From Flavobacterium sandaracinum (GTDB taxonomy: Bacteria > Bacteroidota > Bacteroidia > Flavobacteriales > Flavobacteriaceae), in contig NZ_SMFN01000027.1 in assembly GCF_004349135.1 (NCBI RefSeq), positions 1 through 42,311 on the forward strand: 42,311 nt of DNA. Direction: 5' to 3'. Made by a program: the position numbers and the translations under genes. Each line of letters opens with the position of its first letter. Within the stretch, counting starts at the first letter, position 1. Positions 15,954-24,558 of the stretch are shown here, piece by piece. The notes below the pieces were generated by a model. That model was not told the origin of the DNA and did not search any database. It worked only from the letters and a program-made list of their open reading frames with translations.

Positions 15954-16244
15954 ATGCCAATAAATCTAACAGTTATCCTAAAAAGTAAACCAGAAAGTAA
16001 AGAAACGTTCAAATCACTATTACTGGATTTGGTTCAAAATTCAACTAAAGAAGCCGCTTGTTTACAGTACGATTTACATCAAAGTGTGGAAGAGTCAACT
16101 ATTTTTATTTTTCACGAAATTTGGGAAAATGAAGTGGGATTAAAGCTTCATAATGAGCAATCGTATCTTATTTCGTTTTTCGAAAATGTAAAACCATTGT
16201 TGCAAGAACCGCCAATTGTTTATAGAACAGAGAAATTAGCGTAA
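15954..16244 (+). CDS. ygiN: Putative quinol monooxygenase, ABM domain (YgiN-like)
   Basis: A 96-residue protein with the ferredoxin-like antibiotic-biosynthesis-monooxygenase fold: INLTVILKSKPESKETFKSL, CLQYDLHQSVEESTIFIFHEIW (with the conserved E-W-E pattern), and HNEQSYLISFF. In E. coli, ygiN lies directly behind mdaB and the pair was proposed to form a quinone redox cycle. The same gene order here, with the start three bases after the mdaB stop, supports that assignment. It probably acts as a dimer in the cytosol. Confidence 0.85.
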   Translation: MPINLTVILKSKPESKETFKSLLLDLVQNSTKEAACLQYDLHQSVEESTIFIFHEIWENEVGLKLHNEQSYLISFFENVKPLLQEPPIVYRTEKLA

Positions 16245-16295
16245 TAAATAGGGTATAATTTTCAATTTTTCAACGGTAAAAAAATATAAGTTACC

Positions 16296-16320
16296 AAAAA
16301 GGAGGTCTTGAACCTCCTTT
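16296..16320. terminator. Bidirectional terminator between ygiN and the TPR-like gene
   Basis: AAAGGAGGT/ACCTCCTTT arms (16298-16306, 16312-16320) with loop CTTGA. On the minus strand the stem is followed by T residues, fitting the end of the leftward gene 15 bases away, and it also lies about 50 bases after the ygiN stop. Confidence 0.75.
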
Positions 16321-16334
16321 CGTCAATTAAAGTC

Positions 16335-17879
16335 TTATCGATTAATCAATTTGGCTTTTTCCTTAATAATATCGCTTATTTTTCGGTTTTCAATTTTGCT
16401 TTCGAGCCAAGAAATAATATCAAGATAAAGGAAAGCTCTTTTTTCATAGGTGTTTTTTTCCAATTCAATAAATCGTTGTCTCATTTTTACAAATTCCTTT
16501 TTGATATCTGTTGGATAAATGGAGTTCAAATTTTTCAAAAACTTAATGATTTCTTTTTGCACTTCATGTAAATCATTCATTTTGATCAAGAATTTATAGG
16601 TGTTTTTTAACTGATTTTCCAGATAATAATCTTTTCCTAATTCATAATGCGCAATCAAACAGAGTAATCTGGCAAAACACATCAAATCTTCTCGCATCGA
16701 GAGATTTTTGTTATTTATGATTTTCTCTAAATAAAAGATACACTCCGCATATTTTTCGTTGCCAAAATAAATAGATGCAAATTTATAATAGAACAACATT
16801 TCGTGGTGTTCATCAAGATGATCCGTATGAATTTTTAATTTATTTAATACTTCGGGAATTAAATACTCACTTTCGGCAAAAGTTCCCTCCAGAATATGGT
16901 AGTTCAATTTATTATTGTAGACATATAAAAATGATAATGACGCAATGTTATCATTTACCGGGAAATGGGAATCTTTGATGGTATCTTCAAGCAGTTCTAA
17001 ATACTTTTTAAATTTAGATTTGTACTTCAACATGTATAAAGATTCCAACAAATAATGATTTCCTTTTAGAAAAAATACCGGATTTAAATGAATCATACTA
17101 GGATTATCATAAAACAAGGTCACCCATTTTAAAGAATATTTGTAACACGAAAGAAAATCCTGCACCAGAAAACTTCTCCAAAGATTGGCGTTATAAAACC
17201 AATATTTCTCCCTAAATCCAAATTTTTTCTCATCAAATTTAGAAATGTGTTTATGGAAATAATCGTCTATATATTTATATTCTTCGTCACTTTTTACATA
17301 ACCGGTTTTAAGCATAATGCCATATAACTGAAGAGATAAATTGGACAATTTACTGGAAATGGTATTGCGATAATTTAATTCTTTGGCTTGAACGACTAAT
17401 TCATCAGCGCGTCCTTGAATACTTCGGGTGATGTATTGTGATTCAATTAATTTTTCGAATTCTACAATTTCATACGCCATCAATTTTTCGTCATTCTCCA
17501 AAGCTGAAATTTTTGTTTTGTCCAAAATTTTCAAACTCTGCTTGTACAATCCTTTATTGTATAATATGGCAGCAAAATCAATTTGCTCTCTCAACTGATA
17601 CCTAATGTTCTGGCTTGGAATATTCAAACGGATGCTAACCAGAATTTGCTTGTACAAATACGATTTTAGATTCGATAATTGTACTTTCTTGATGATGCCA
17701 CTTTTTAGAATAAGTTTCTCATCATAGACTTCTGATTTGTCCAAGATATTGAATAATTCGATGAATTTTGTATTGGAACTGGTTTCTAATCGGCTTGCAA
17801 AAATCTTGAATTGTCTTTTTTCAGATTTTGAAAGGGATTTAATTAATACAAACAAGAAATCTTTTTGATGGTTAGCCAT
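16335..17879 (-). CDS. TPR-like helical repeat protein of unknown function
   Basis: This 514-residue cytosolic protein has no signal peptide and is rich in predicted amphipathic helices throughout. Repeat-like units such as AAILYNKGLYKQSLKILDKTK (near residue 105) and FYYKFASIYFGNEKYAECIFYLEKI (near residue 375) follow the Tyr/Gly/Ala spacing of TPR repeats. The basic N-terminus (FVLIKSLSKSEKRQFKIFAS) looks conserved among proteins of this kind that I associate with Flavobacteriia. I do not recognise a named family. It is divergent from the leucine/isoleucine operon with about 150 bp between them; no evidence links it to amino acid synthesis. Confidence 0.7.
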   Translation of the reverse strand: MANHQKDFLFVLIKSLSKSEKRQFKIFASRLETSSNTKFIELFNILDKSEVYDEKLILKSGIIKKVQLSNLKSYLYKQILVSIRLNIPSQNIRYQLREQIDFAAILYNKGLYKQSLKILDKTKISALENDEKLMAYEIVEFEKLIESQYITRSIQGRADELVVQAKELNYRNTISSKLSNLSLQLYGIMLKTGYVKSDEEYKYIDDYFHKHISKFDEKKFGFREKYWFYNANLWRSFLVQDFLSCYKYSLKWVTLFYDNPSMIHLNPVFFLKGNHYLLESLYMLKYKSKFKKYLELLEDTIKDSHFPVNDNIASLSFLYVYNNKLNYHILEGTFAESEYLIPEVLNKLKIHTDHLDEHHEMLFYYKFASIYFGNEKYAECIFYLEKIINNKNLSMREDLMCFARLLCLIAHYELGKDYYLENQLKNTYKFLIKMNDLHEVQKEIIKFLKNLNSIYPTDIKKEFVKMRQRFIELEKNTYEKRAFLYLDIISWLESKIENRKISDIIKEKAKLINR

Positions 17880-17990
17880 TGTAAAATGTGGTCTCTTAAC
17901 GTTTTGTTTTTCAGATGATTACAAAGTATTTAAATGCTTTATGAGCAGTATATTTCATTTAATTGACTTTTATAATAAAGTAATGAAAGA

Positions 17991-17998
17991 TATTTTTG
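17991..17998 (+). promoter_or_regulatory. -7 promoter element (TATTTTTG) of the leu-ilv operon
   Basis: TATTTTTG fits TAnnTTTG and lies 29 bases before the leuA ATG. No leader peptide, T-box or other attenuator was recognised between it and leuA. Confidence 0.4.
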
Positions 17999-18027
17999 TT
18001 ATCAAGATGTGAAATTACATTAAATAA

Positions 18028-19209
18028 ATGAAAATGAATAGAGAGAAAGTTCAAATTTTTGATACCACTTTAAGAGATGGCGAACAGGTTCCGGGATGTA
18101 AGTTAGATACCAATCAAAAACTCGTTATAGCAAATCGACTGGACGAAATGGGTGTTGACATCATCGAAGCTGGTTTTCCTGTGTCAAGTCCTGGTGATTT
18201 TTTATCTGTTTCAGAAATAAGTAAAGTTGTTAAAAACGCTATTGTTTGCGGATTAACAAGAGCAGTAAAAAATGATATTGATGTTGCAGCACAAGCTTTA
18301 AAATATGCAAAAAGACCGCGTATACATACCGGAATAGGAACTTCGGAATCACATATTGTACATAAACTAAATACCACCAGAGAAGATATTATTGCCCGAG
18401 CAAAATTTGCCGTTTCACATGCCAAATCGTATGTAGAAGATGTTGAATTTTATGCCGAAGATGCTGGAAGAACAGATAACGAATTTTTGGCTCGAGTCTG
18501 TGAGGAAGTGATTAAATCAGGGGCAACAGTTCTTAATATTCCAGACACAACAGGGTACTGCTTGCCAGAGGAATATGGAGCCAAAATAAAATATTTAAAA
18601 GAAAATGTAAAAGGGATTGATAATGTAATTCTTTCCTGTCATTGCCATAATGATTTAGGAATGGCAACTGCGAATTCAATTGCAGGAGCCGTGAATGGAG
18701 CGAGACAGATTGAATGCACGATAAACGGTATTGGTGAAAGGGCGGGAAACACAGCACTAGAAGAAGTAGTGATGATTTTTAAACAACATCCGTATTTGAA
18801 TCTAGATACTAATATTAATACACGTCAGCTGAATGAAATGAGTAGATTGGTTTCTGAAAGTATGGGAATGATAGTGCAGCCTAATAAAGCGATTGTTGGT
18901 GCTAATGCTTTTGCACACAGCTCTGGAATTCATCAAGATGGTGTAATAAAAAATAGAGCTACTTATGAAATCATGGATCCATTAGAAGTGGGTGTCAATG
19001 AATCTTCAATAGTGTTAACAGCGAGAAGTGGTAGAGCAGCATTGGCTTACAGAGCCAAAAAAGTAGGGTATGAACTTACAAAAGTTCAGCTAGATGCCGT
19101 TTATCTTGAGTTTTTAAGGTTTGCCGATATAAAAAAAGAAATTCTTGATAATGATATCCATCAAATCATTGAAGCCTGTAAAATGAATAAGGAATTACTC
19201 CTTAACTAA
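18028..19209 (+). CDS. leuA: 2-isopropylmalate synthase, short form
   Basis: A 393-residue enzyme condensing acetyl-CoA with 2-oxoisovalerate, the first committed step of leucine synthesis. The HMGL-type TIM barrel shows DTTLRDGEQVPG (12-23), EAGFP (47-51), and the metal-binding HCHNDLG (205-211). NGIGERAGN and HSSGIHQDG follow. It ends soon after the barrel and linker, so the C-terminal LeuA allosteric domain (leucine feedback) is absent. A second possible start is two codons in (18034). Short homologues can also be citramalate or homocitrate synthases; leuB next door and the ilv genes favour leucine synthesis. First gene of the operon. Confidence 0.88.
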   Translation: MKMNREKVQIFDTTLRDGEQVPGCKLDTNQKLVIANRLDEMGVDIIEAGFPVSSPGDFLSVSEISKVVKNAIVCGLTRAVKNDIDVAAQALKYAKRPRIHTGIGTSESHIVHKLNTTREDIIARAKFAVSHAKSYVEDVEFYAEDAGRTDNEFLARVCEEVIKSGATVLNIPDTTGYCLPEEYGAKIKYLKENVKGIDNVILSCHCHNDLGMATANSIAGAVNGARQIECTINGIGERAGNTALEEVVMIFKQHPYLNLDTNINTRQLNEMSRLVSESMGMIVQPNKAIVGANAFAHSSGIHQDGVIKNRATYEIMDPLEVGVNESSIVLTARSGRAALAYRAKKVGYELTKVQLDAVYLEFLRFADIKKEILDNDIHQIIEACKMNKELLLN

Positions 19210-19246
19210 AATATTTTGATTTCTATTAAAATCTAAATCCTACATT

Positions 19247-20362
19247 ATGAACTTAAAAATAGCAGTACTTTCAGGAGATGGAATAGGCCCTGAAGTAGTT
19301 TTACAGGCAAAAAAAGTGTTGTATGCCATTGGCGTAGTTTTCGATCATGAGTTTGTCTTTGAAGATGCTCTTATTGGTGCTATTGCCATTGAAAAAACAG
19401 GAAAGCCACTACCAGAGCAAACTTTAAATCTTTGCCTTAATACTGATGCGGTTTTGTTTGGAACTGTTGGAGATCTTAAGCAGGATAGTAATTCTAATAC
19501 CCATTTAAGTCCTATCCAAGGATTATTAAAACTGAGACAATCATTGGGATTGTATGCTAACATTAGGCCCATAAAACCCTACAACGATTTATTGGATTTG
19601 TCTCCTTTAAAAAGAAAAATTATTGAAAATACTGATTTCGTTATTTTTAGAGAAATTTCAGGAGGATCCTATTTTAGTGAAAAAAAAATCAACGAACAAG
19701 GAACGTTAGCTTCTGATCTGTGTGAATATTCTGATGAAGAAATTACTCGGATTACACATTTGGCCTTCAGAACTGCTCAAAAAAGAAGAAAAAAGGTTAC
19801 CCTAGTAGATAAAGCAAGTATTCTAGAAACCTCTAGATTGTGGCGAAAAATTGTTAAAGAAATTAGTGAAAATTATCCAGATGTGGCAGTAGACTTTTTA
19901 TATGTTGACAACGCAGCGATGCAAATAATTATTAATCCAAAGCAATTTGACGTCATTTTAACGGAGAATTTATTTGGGGATATTTTATCAGACGAAGCTA
20001 GTGTAATTACGGGAGCAATCGGATTATTGCCTTCAGCATCTTTAGGAAATTCAAATGCACTTTTTGAACCTATTCATGGATCTTTTCCTGAAGCAAAAAG
20101 GAAAAATATTGCAAATCCTATTGCCTCTATACTTTCAGCAGCCATGCTTTTAGATCATTTTGGTCTACAAGAGGAATCTCAAAGAGTATATGAGGCAGTT
20201 GAAAAAGCAATTGAATTCAATGTCGTTACGGCTGATTTAAATCCGTATTCAAAATTTGGAACCAATGAAGTAGGAGACTTTATATCCAATTATATTTTAA
20301 GCAAAGACGACTTGTATTTTAAAAGTGACAATGTTTACATAGGACAGTCCACAATAGTTTAG
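19247..20362 (+). CDS. leuB: 3-isopropylmalate dehydrogenase
   Basis: This 371-residue NAD-dependent beta-decarboxylating dehydrogenase oxidises 3-isopropylmalate in leucine synthesis. Features are the start LKIAVLSGDGIGPEV, the substrate arginines in the region LRQSLGLYANIRP, FREISGGSYFSE, the conserved VDKASILETSRLW, the metal Asp residues in NLFGDILSDEAS, and HGSFPEA near the adenine site. It lies 37 bp after leuA. The isomerase genes leuC and leuD that normally act between LeuA and LeuB are not in this operon and must be elsewhere if the pathway is complete. Confidence 0.93.
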   Translation: MNLKIAVLSGDGIGPEVVLQAKKVLYAIGVVFDHEFVFEDALIGAIAIEKTGKPLPEQTLNLCLNTDAVLFGTVGDLKQDSNSNTHLSPIQGLLKLRQSLGLYANIRPIKPYNDLLDLSPLKRKIIENTDFVIFREISGGSYFSEKKINEQGTLASDLCEYSDEEITRITHLAFRTAQKRRKKVTLVDKASILETSRLWRKIVKEISENYPDVAVDFLYVDNAAMQIIINPKQFDVILTENLFGDILSDEASVITGAIGLLPSASLGNSNALFEPIHGSFPEAKRKNIANPIASILSAAMLLDHFGLQEESQRVYEAVEKAIEFNVVTADLNPYSKFGTNEVGDFISNYILSKDDLYFKSDNVYIGQSTIV

Positions 20363-20430
20363 TCTTAAAGAAGCGGTACGTCGACTCTAATTTTTTCATA
20401 AAAAACAAATTATATATAAACCAACATAGA

Positions 20431-22104
20431 ATGGAATTAAATAAATACAGTAAAACCATTACACAAGATGAAACACAACCAGCAGCACAAGCTATGTTGT
20501 ACGGAATTGGTCTAACTGAAGAAGATTTAAAAAAAGCACAGGTCGGAATTGTTAGTATGGGTTACGAAGGTAATCCATGTAATATGCATCTAAATGGTTT
20601 AGCAAGTGAAATAAAAACTGGAGTCTGGAAAGAAAATTTAGTTGGATTGATTTTTAACACTATTGGTGTGAGTGATGGTATTTCAAATGGTACCGACGGA
20701 ATGCGTTTTTCTTTAGTTTCTAGAGATGTTATTGCAGATTCAATTGAAACTGTAATGGGTGCACAATGGTACGATGCTTTAATTGCTATTCCAGGCTGTG
20801 ATAAAAACATGCCTGGTTCTATAATTGCAATGGGTAGAGTGAATCGCCCATCAATCATGGTGTATGGAGGTAGTATTCATTCTGGAAAATGGAAAGGCGA
20901 ATCATTGAACATTGTCTCGGCATTTGAGGCTCTTGGAAAAAAATTCAACAATACCATTTCACCTGAAGATTTTAAAGGAGTAATCCAAAATGCTTGCCCA
21001 GGAGCAGGTGCGTGTGGTGGAATGTATACAGCAAATACAATGTCCTCAGCTATTGAAGCTTTAGGAATGAGTTTACCTTATAGTTCCTCTAATCCAGCCC
21101 TTAGTCCCGAAAAAAAACAAGAATGTCTTGATGCTGGAAAAGCAATTAAAATATTATTAGAAAATGATATCAAACCAAGAGATATCATGACTCGTGAAGC
21201 TTTTGAAAATGCTATAACTATGGTGGCAGTTTTAGGAGGTTCTACAAATGCTGTTATGCATCTAATCGCTATGGCACATTCGGTAGATATCGAAATTACA
21301 TTAAAAGATTTCCAAGATATCAGTGATAAAACACCACTACTTGCTGATTTGAAACCAAGTGGAAAATATTTAATGGAAGATCTTCATGAAGCAGGCGGTG
21401 TACCTGCCGTAATGAAATATTTGTTAAAACAAGGATTACTTCATGGAGATTGCTTAACTGTTACCGGAAAAACATTAGCTGAAAATTTAGCTGTTGTACC
21501 CGATTTACACGATGGTCAAGAGGTGATTCATGAAATTCAAAAAGCACTAAAAGCGACAGGAAATATCCAAATTTTATACGGAAATCTTGCAAAAGAGGGC
21601 TGTGTTGCTAAAATTAGCGGTAATGAAGGAGAGTATTTTGAAGGTGATGCCATTGTTTATGAAAATGAACATGACGTTATAAAAGGAGTTCGTGGCGGAG
21701 AAGTGAAACCAGGAAATGTAGTCGTCATTCGGTATTGTGGACCCAAAGGCGGTCCCGGAATGCCTGAAATGTTAAAGCCTACGTCAGCCATTATGGGCGC
21801 TGGTTTAGGTAAAAGTGTCGCTTTAATTACTGATGGAAGATTCTCTGGTGGTTCACACGGTTTTGTAGTAGGTCACGTAACACCCGAAGCATATGATGGC
21901 GGTGGAATCGCATTAGTCAAGAATGGAGATATTATTACCATCGATGCAGTAAAAAACACTATAAATCTCAAAATTTCTGATGAAGAGTTTGAGACAAGAA
22001 AAGCATTATGGGTACAACCCATATCGAACATAAAAAAAGGAGTTTTATTAAAATACATTCGATCTGTTTCAAGCGCATCTACAGGATGTGTTACTGATAA
22101 ATAA
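20431..22104 (+). CDS. ilvD: Dihydroxy-acid dehydratase
   Basis: A 557-residue iron-sulfur enzyme that dehydrates 2,3-dihydroxy acids to 2-oxoacids, the last common step to valine and isoleucine. Cluster ligand cysteines are visible in GNPCNMHL, PGCDKNMPG and CPGAGACGGMYTANTM, and the C-terminal swivelling domain has TDGRFSGG. The length matches the bacterial family. It follows leuB by 68 bp and precedes ilvB by 40 bp in the same direction. Confidence 0.96.
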   Translation: MELNKYSKTITQDETQPAAQAMLYGIGLTEEDLKKAQVGIVSMGYEGNPCNMHLNGLASEIKTGVWKENLVGLIFNTIGVSDGISNGTDGMRFSLVSRDVIADSIETVMGAQWYDALIAIPGCDKNMPGSIIAMGRVNRPSIMVYGGSIHSGKWKGESLNIVSAFEALGKKFNNTISPEDFKGVIQNACPGAGACGGMYTANTMSSAIEALGMSLPYSSSNPALSPEKKQECLDAGKAIKILLENDIKPRDIMTREAFENAITMVAVLGGSTNAVMHLIAMAHSVDIEITLKDFQDISDKTPLLADLKPSGKYLMEDLHEAGGVPAVMKYLLKQGLLHGDCLTVTGKTLAENLAVVPDLHDGQEVIHEIQKALKATGNIQILYGNLAKEGCVAKISGNEGEYFEGDAIVYENEHDVIKGVRGGEVKPGNVVVIRYCGPKGGPGMPEMLKPTSAIMGAGLGKSVALITDGRFSGGSHGFVVGHVTPEAYDGGGIALVKNGDIITIDAVKNTINLKISDEEFETRKALWVQPISNIKKGVLLKYIRSVSSASTGCVTDK

Positions 22105-22144
22105 AACCTAAAGCACAACGCCTAAAGCGAATAAAAAAATACCC

Positions 22145-23839
22145 ATGGGAACAACTAAAATATCCGGCGCTGAAGCCGTTATAAAATGCTTATTAGAGGA
22201 AGGTGTAGATTTGGTTTATGGATATCCAGGCGGTGCTATAATGCCCGTTTACGATGAGTTGTATAAATTTAAAGATCAGTTGCACCACGTTTTAGTGCGT
22301 CACGAACAAGGCGCAACGCATGCTGCACAAGGGTATGCAAGAGCAACAGGAAAGGTGGGAGTTGCAATTGCCACTTCGGGTCCAGGAGCTACCAATTTAG
22401 TTACTGGAATTGCAGATGCGCAAATTGATTCGACTCCTATGATTTGTATCACAGGACAAGTAGGGAAACATTTATTGGGTTCTGATGCGTTTCAAGAAAC
22501 AGATATTATTGGAATTTCGACTCCAGTCACTAAATGGAATTACCAAATTACAGAGGCTTCAGAAATTCCAGATATTATTGCAAAAGCATTCTATATTGCA
22601 CGATCTGGTCGTCCAGGTCCAGTATTAATTGATATTACAAAAAATGCGCAATTTGATGAAATTGAATTCAGCTATAAAAAATGTACCAGTATTAGAAGCT
22701 ACAATCCAAAACCAATTTTAAACCTTGAAAAAGTAGCGGCAGCAGCAGAATTAATTAACAAAGCTAAAAAACCATTTATCCTATTTGGTCAAGGAGTAAT
22801 TCTTAGTGAAGCAGAAGCAGAGCTAAAAGCTTTGGTTGAAAAATCAGGAATTCCGGCTGCTTGGACCATTTTAGGACTTTCGGCATTACCAACAGATCAC
22901 CCATTAAACGTTGGAATGTTAGGTATGCATGGTAATTATGGCCCAAATGTATTGACTAATGAATGTGATGTGTTGATTGCACTTGGAATGCGTTTTGATG
23001 ACCGTGTAACCGGAAATTTAGCTACTTATGCGAAACAAGCCAAAGTAATTCACTTTGAAATTGATCCTGCAGAAGTAGATAAAAATGTAAAAACAACCGT
23101 AGCAGTTTTGGCAGATTTAAAAGAGTCTTTGACTGCTTTACTTCCTTTAATTGATAATAACACGCACGAATCTTGGCACAATGAATTTAAAGAGAAATAT
23201 GAAATAGAATTAGAAGCCGTAATCAATGATGAGTTACAACCTAAGAAAGAAGGAATTTCTATGGGAGAAACGATTGAAATGATTAATAAACATTCTAAAG
23301 GAGATGCCATTATGGTTTCTGATGTGGGACAACACCAAATGTTTGCGTGTCGGTATGCTAAATTTAATTCAACCAAAAGTAATGTTACATCTGGTGGTTT
23401 AGGAACTATGGGATTTGCACTACCGGCTGCAATTGGAGCTAAAATGGGAATGCCAGATCGTGAAGTCGTAGCTATAATTGGCGATGGAGGTTTTCAAATG
23501 ACCATTCAGGAATTAGGAACTATTTTCCAAACCAAAGTTCCAGTGAAAATTGTGGTCTTAAACAATGAATTTTTAGGAATGGTACGCCAGTGGCAACAAT
23601 TGTTTTTTGACAAAAGATACGCTTCTACAGAAATGATCAATCCTAATTTTATAGCCATTGCTGAAGGCTATTATATTAAAGCGAAAAAAGTAACCAAAAG
23701 AGAAGATTTAGATGCTGCTGTTGCCGAAATGATGGCTTCAAAAGAATCGTATTTCCTGGAAGTTATGGTAGAAAAAGAAAATAACGTATTCCCAATGATC
23801 CCAACAGGAGCATCGGTATCGGATATTAGGTTATCATAA
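22145..23839 (+). CDS. ilvB: Acetolactate synthase, large (catalytic) subunit
   Basis: A 564-residue ThDP enzyme forming acetolactate and acetohydroxybutyrate. The N-terminal domain has GYPGGAIMPVYDE and the catalytic Glu in RHEQGATHAAQGYAR. The middle FAD-binding domain contains GMLGMHGNYGPN. The C-terminal ThDP site has GDGGFQMTIQELGT followed by NNEFLGMVRQWQ. It pairs with the regulatory subunit encoded by ilvN 75 bp downstream; the gap contains an inverted repeat. Confidence 0.96.
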   Translation: MGTTKISGAEAVIKCLLEEGVDLVYGYPGGAIMPVYDELYKFKDQLHHVLVRHEQGATHAAQGYARATGKVGVAIATSGPGATNLVTGIADAQIDSTPMICITGQVGKHLLGSDAFQETDIIGISTPVTKWNYQITEASEIPDIIAKAFYIARSGRPGPVLIDITKNAQFDEIEFSYKKCTSIRSYNPKPILNLEKVAAAAELINKAKKPFILFGQGVILSEAEAELKALVEKSGIPAAWTILGLSALPTDHPLNVGMLGMHGNYGPNVLTNECDVLIALGMRFDDRVTGNLATYAKQAKVIHFEIDPAEVDKNVKTTVAVLADLKESLTALLPLIDNNTHESWHNEFKEKYEIELEAVINDELQPKKEGISMGETIEMINKHSKGDAIMVSDVGQHQMFACRYAKFNSTKSNVTSGGLGTMGFALPAAIGAKMGMPDREVVAIIGDGGFQMTIQELGTIFQTKVPVKIVVLNNEFLGMVRQWQQLFFDKRYASTEMINPNFIAIAEGYYIKAKKVTKREDLDAAVAEMMASKESYFLEVMVEKENNVFPMIPTGASVSDIRLS

Positions 23840-23849
23840 AAAGTTTCAA

Positions 23850-23887
23850 GTTTAAAGTTTCAAGTTGCATAACCTGAAACTTTAAAC
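23850..23887. repeat. Intra-operon inverted repeat between ilvB and ilvN
   Basis: A perfect 13-bp inverted repeat GTTTAAAGTTTCA/TGAAACTTTAAAC (23850-23862, 23875-23887) with a 12-base loop starts 11 bases after the ilvB stop. Neighbouring partial copies (AGTTTCAAG before it, ACTTTAAAC after it) show the same repeated vocabulary. No T-tract follows, so it is not a classical terminator. Confidence 0.75.
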
Positions 23888-23914
23888 AAAGAAAACTTTA
23901 AACAAAAATTTAAA

Positions 23915-24448
23915 ATGGAAAATAAAACATTCACCATTTCTGTTTATTCAGAAAACAACGTTGGCTTATTAAATAGAATATCTGGAATATTCTTGAAACG
24001 CCATATCAATATTTTGAGTTTAAATGTATCCGAATCTGAAATCGAAAGTGTTTCCAGATTTATCATTGTGGTTAATACAACCGAAAAATGGGTGCAAAAT
24101 ATTGTAGGACAAATCGAAAAACAAATCGAAGTCATCAAAGCATTTTATCATGTTGATGAAGAAACCATTTTCTTGGAAAATGCATTATTCAAAATTGAGT
24201 CGAGCTTGCTATTTGATGAAAAACAAATTCAGAATATAATCAAAGAAAGCCATTCCGAAATAGTTACAGTAGCAAGAGAATTTTTTGTTATTTCAAAATC
24301 AGGACAACGTGCTGAAATAGAATCGTTGTACGAAAAATTAAAACCCTTCGGAATCATGCAATTTGTTCGTTCTGGAAGAATTTCCGTTTCAAAAGAAAGA
24401 ATGCAAATTTCAACATTATTAGAAGAACTTAAACAAGAACCTGTTTAG
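23915..24448 (+). CDS. ilvN: Acetolactate synthase, small (regulatory) subunit
   Basis: The 177-residue regulatory partner of IlvB. An N-terminal ACT domain (about 3-76) begins KTFTISVYSENNVGLLNRIS, the valine-binding signature region of the family. A second ACT-like domain (about 82-172) includes REFFVISKSGQRAEIESLYEKL and IMQFVRSGRISV. It confers feedback inhibition on the holoenzyme. Located between ilvB and ilvC; both flanking gaps contain hairpin repeats. Confidence 0.93.
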   Translation: MENKTFTISVYSENNVGLLNRISGIFLKRHINILSLNVSESEIESVSRFIIVVNTTEKWVQNIVGQIEKQIEVIKAFYHVDEETIFLENALFKIESSLLFDEKQIQNIIKESHSEIVTVAREFFVISKSGQRAEIESLYEKLKPFGIMQFVRSGRISVSKERMQISTLLEELKQEPV

Positions 24449-24470
24449 TTTGCAGTTTTCAGTCCTTTGA

Positions 24471-24505
24471 AGTTTGTCATTCCGACGAAGGAGGAATTTC
24501 AAACT
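24471..24505. repeat. Hairpin repeat between ilvN and ilvC
   Basis: AGTTTG-TC-ATTCC pairs with GGAAT-TT-CAAACT (24471-24483 with 24493-24505). The loop region reads GACGAAGGA, within the phrase GTCATTCCGACGAAGGAGG, which I recall as a widespread intergenic repeat phrase in Flavobacteriia. Confidence 0.6.
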
Positions 24506-24558
24506 GATCAGGAATTAAATATTAAAACATAAAATTTACAATCATTAAATAATAAAAA

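Noticed and set aside
17880..18027. Leader peptide or T-box/riboswitch attenuator in front of leuA
   Set aside because: No run of Leu/Ile/Val codons, no T-box motif and no terminator-like hairpin was seen between the promoter motif and leuA.
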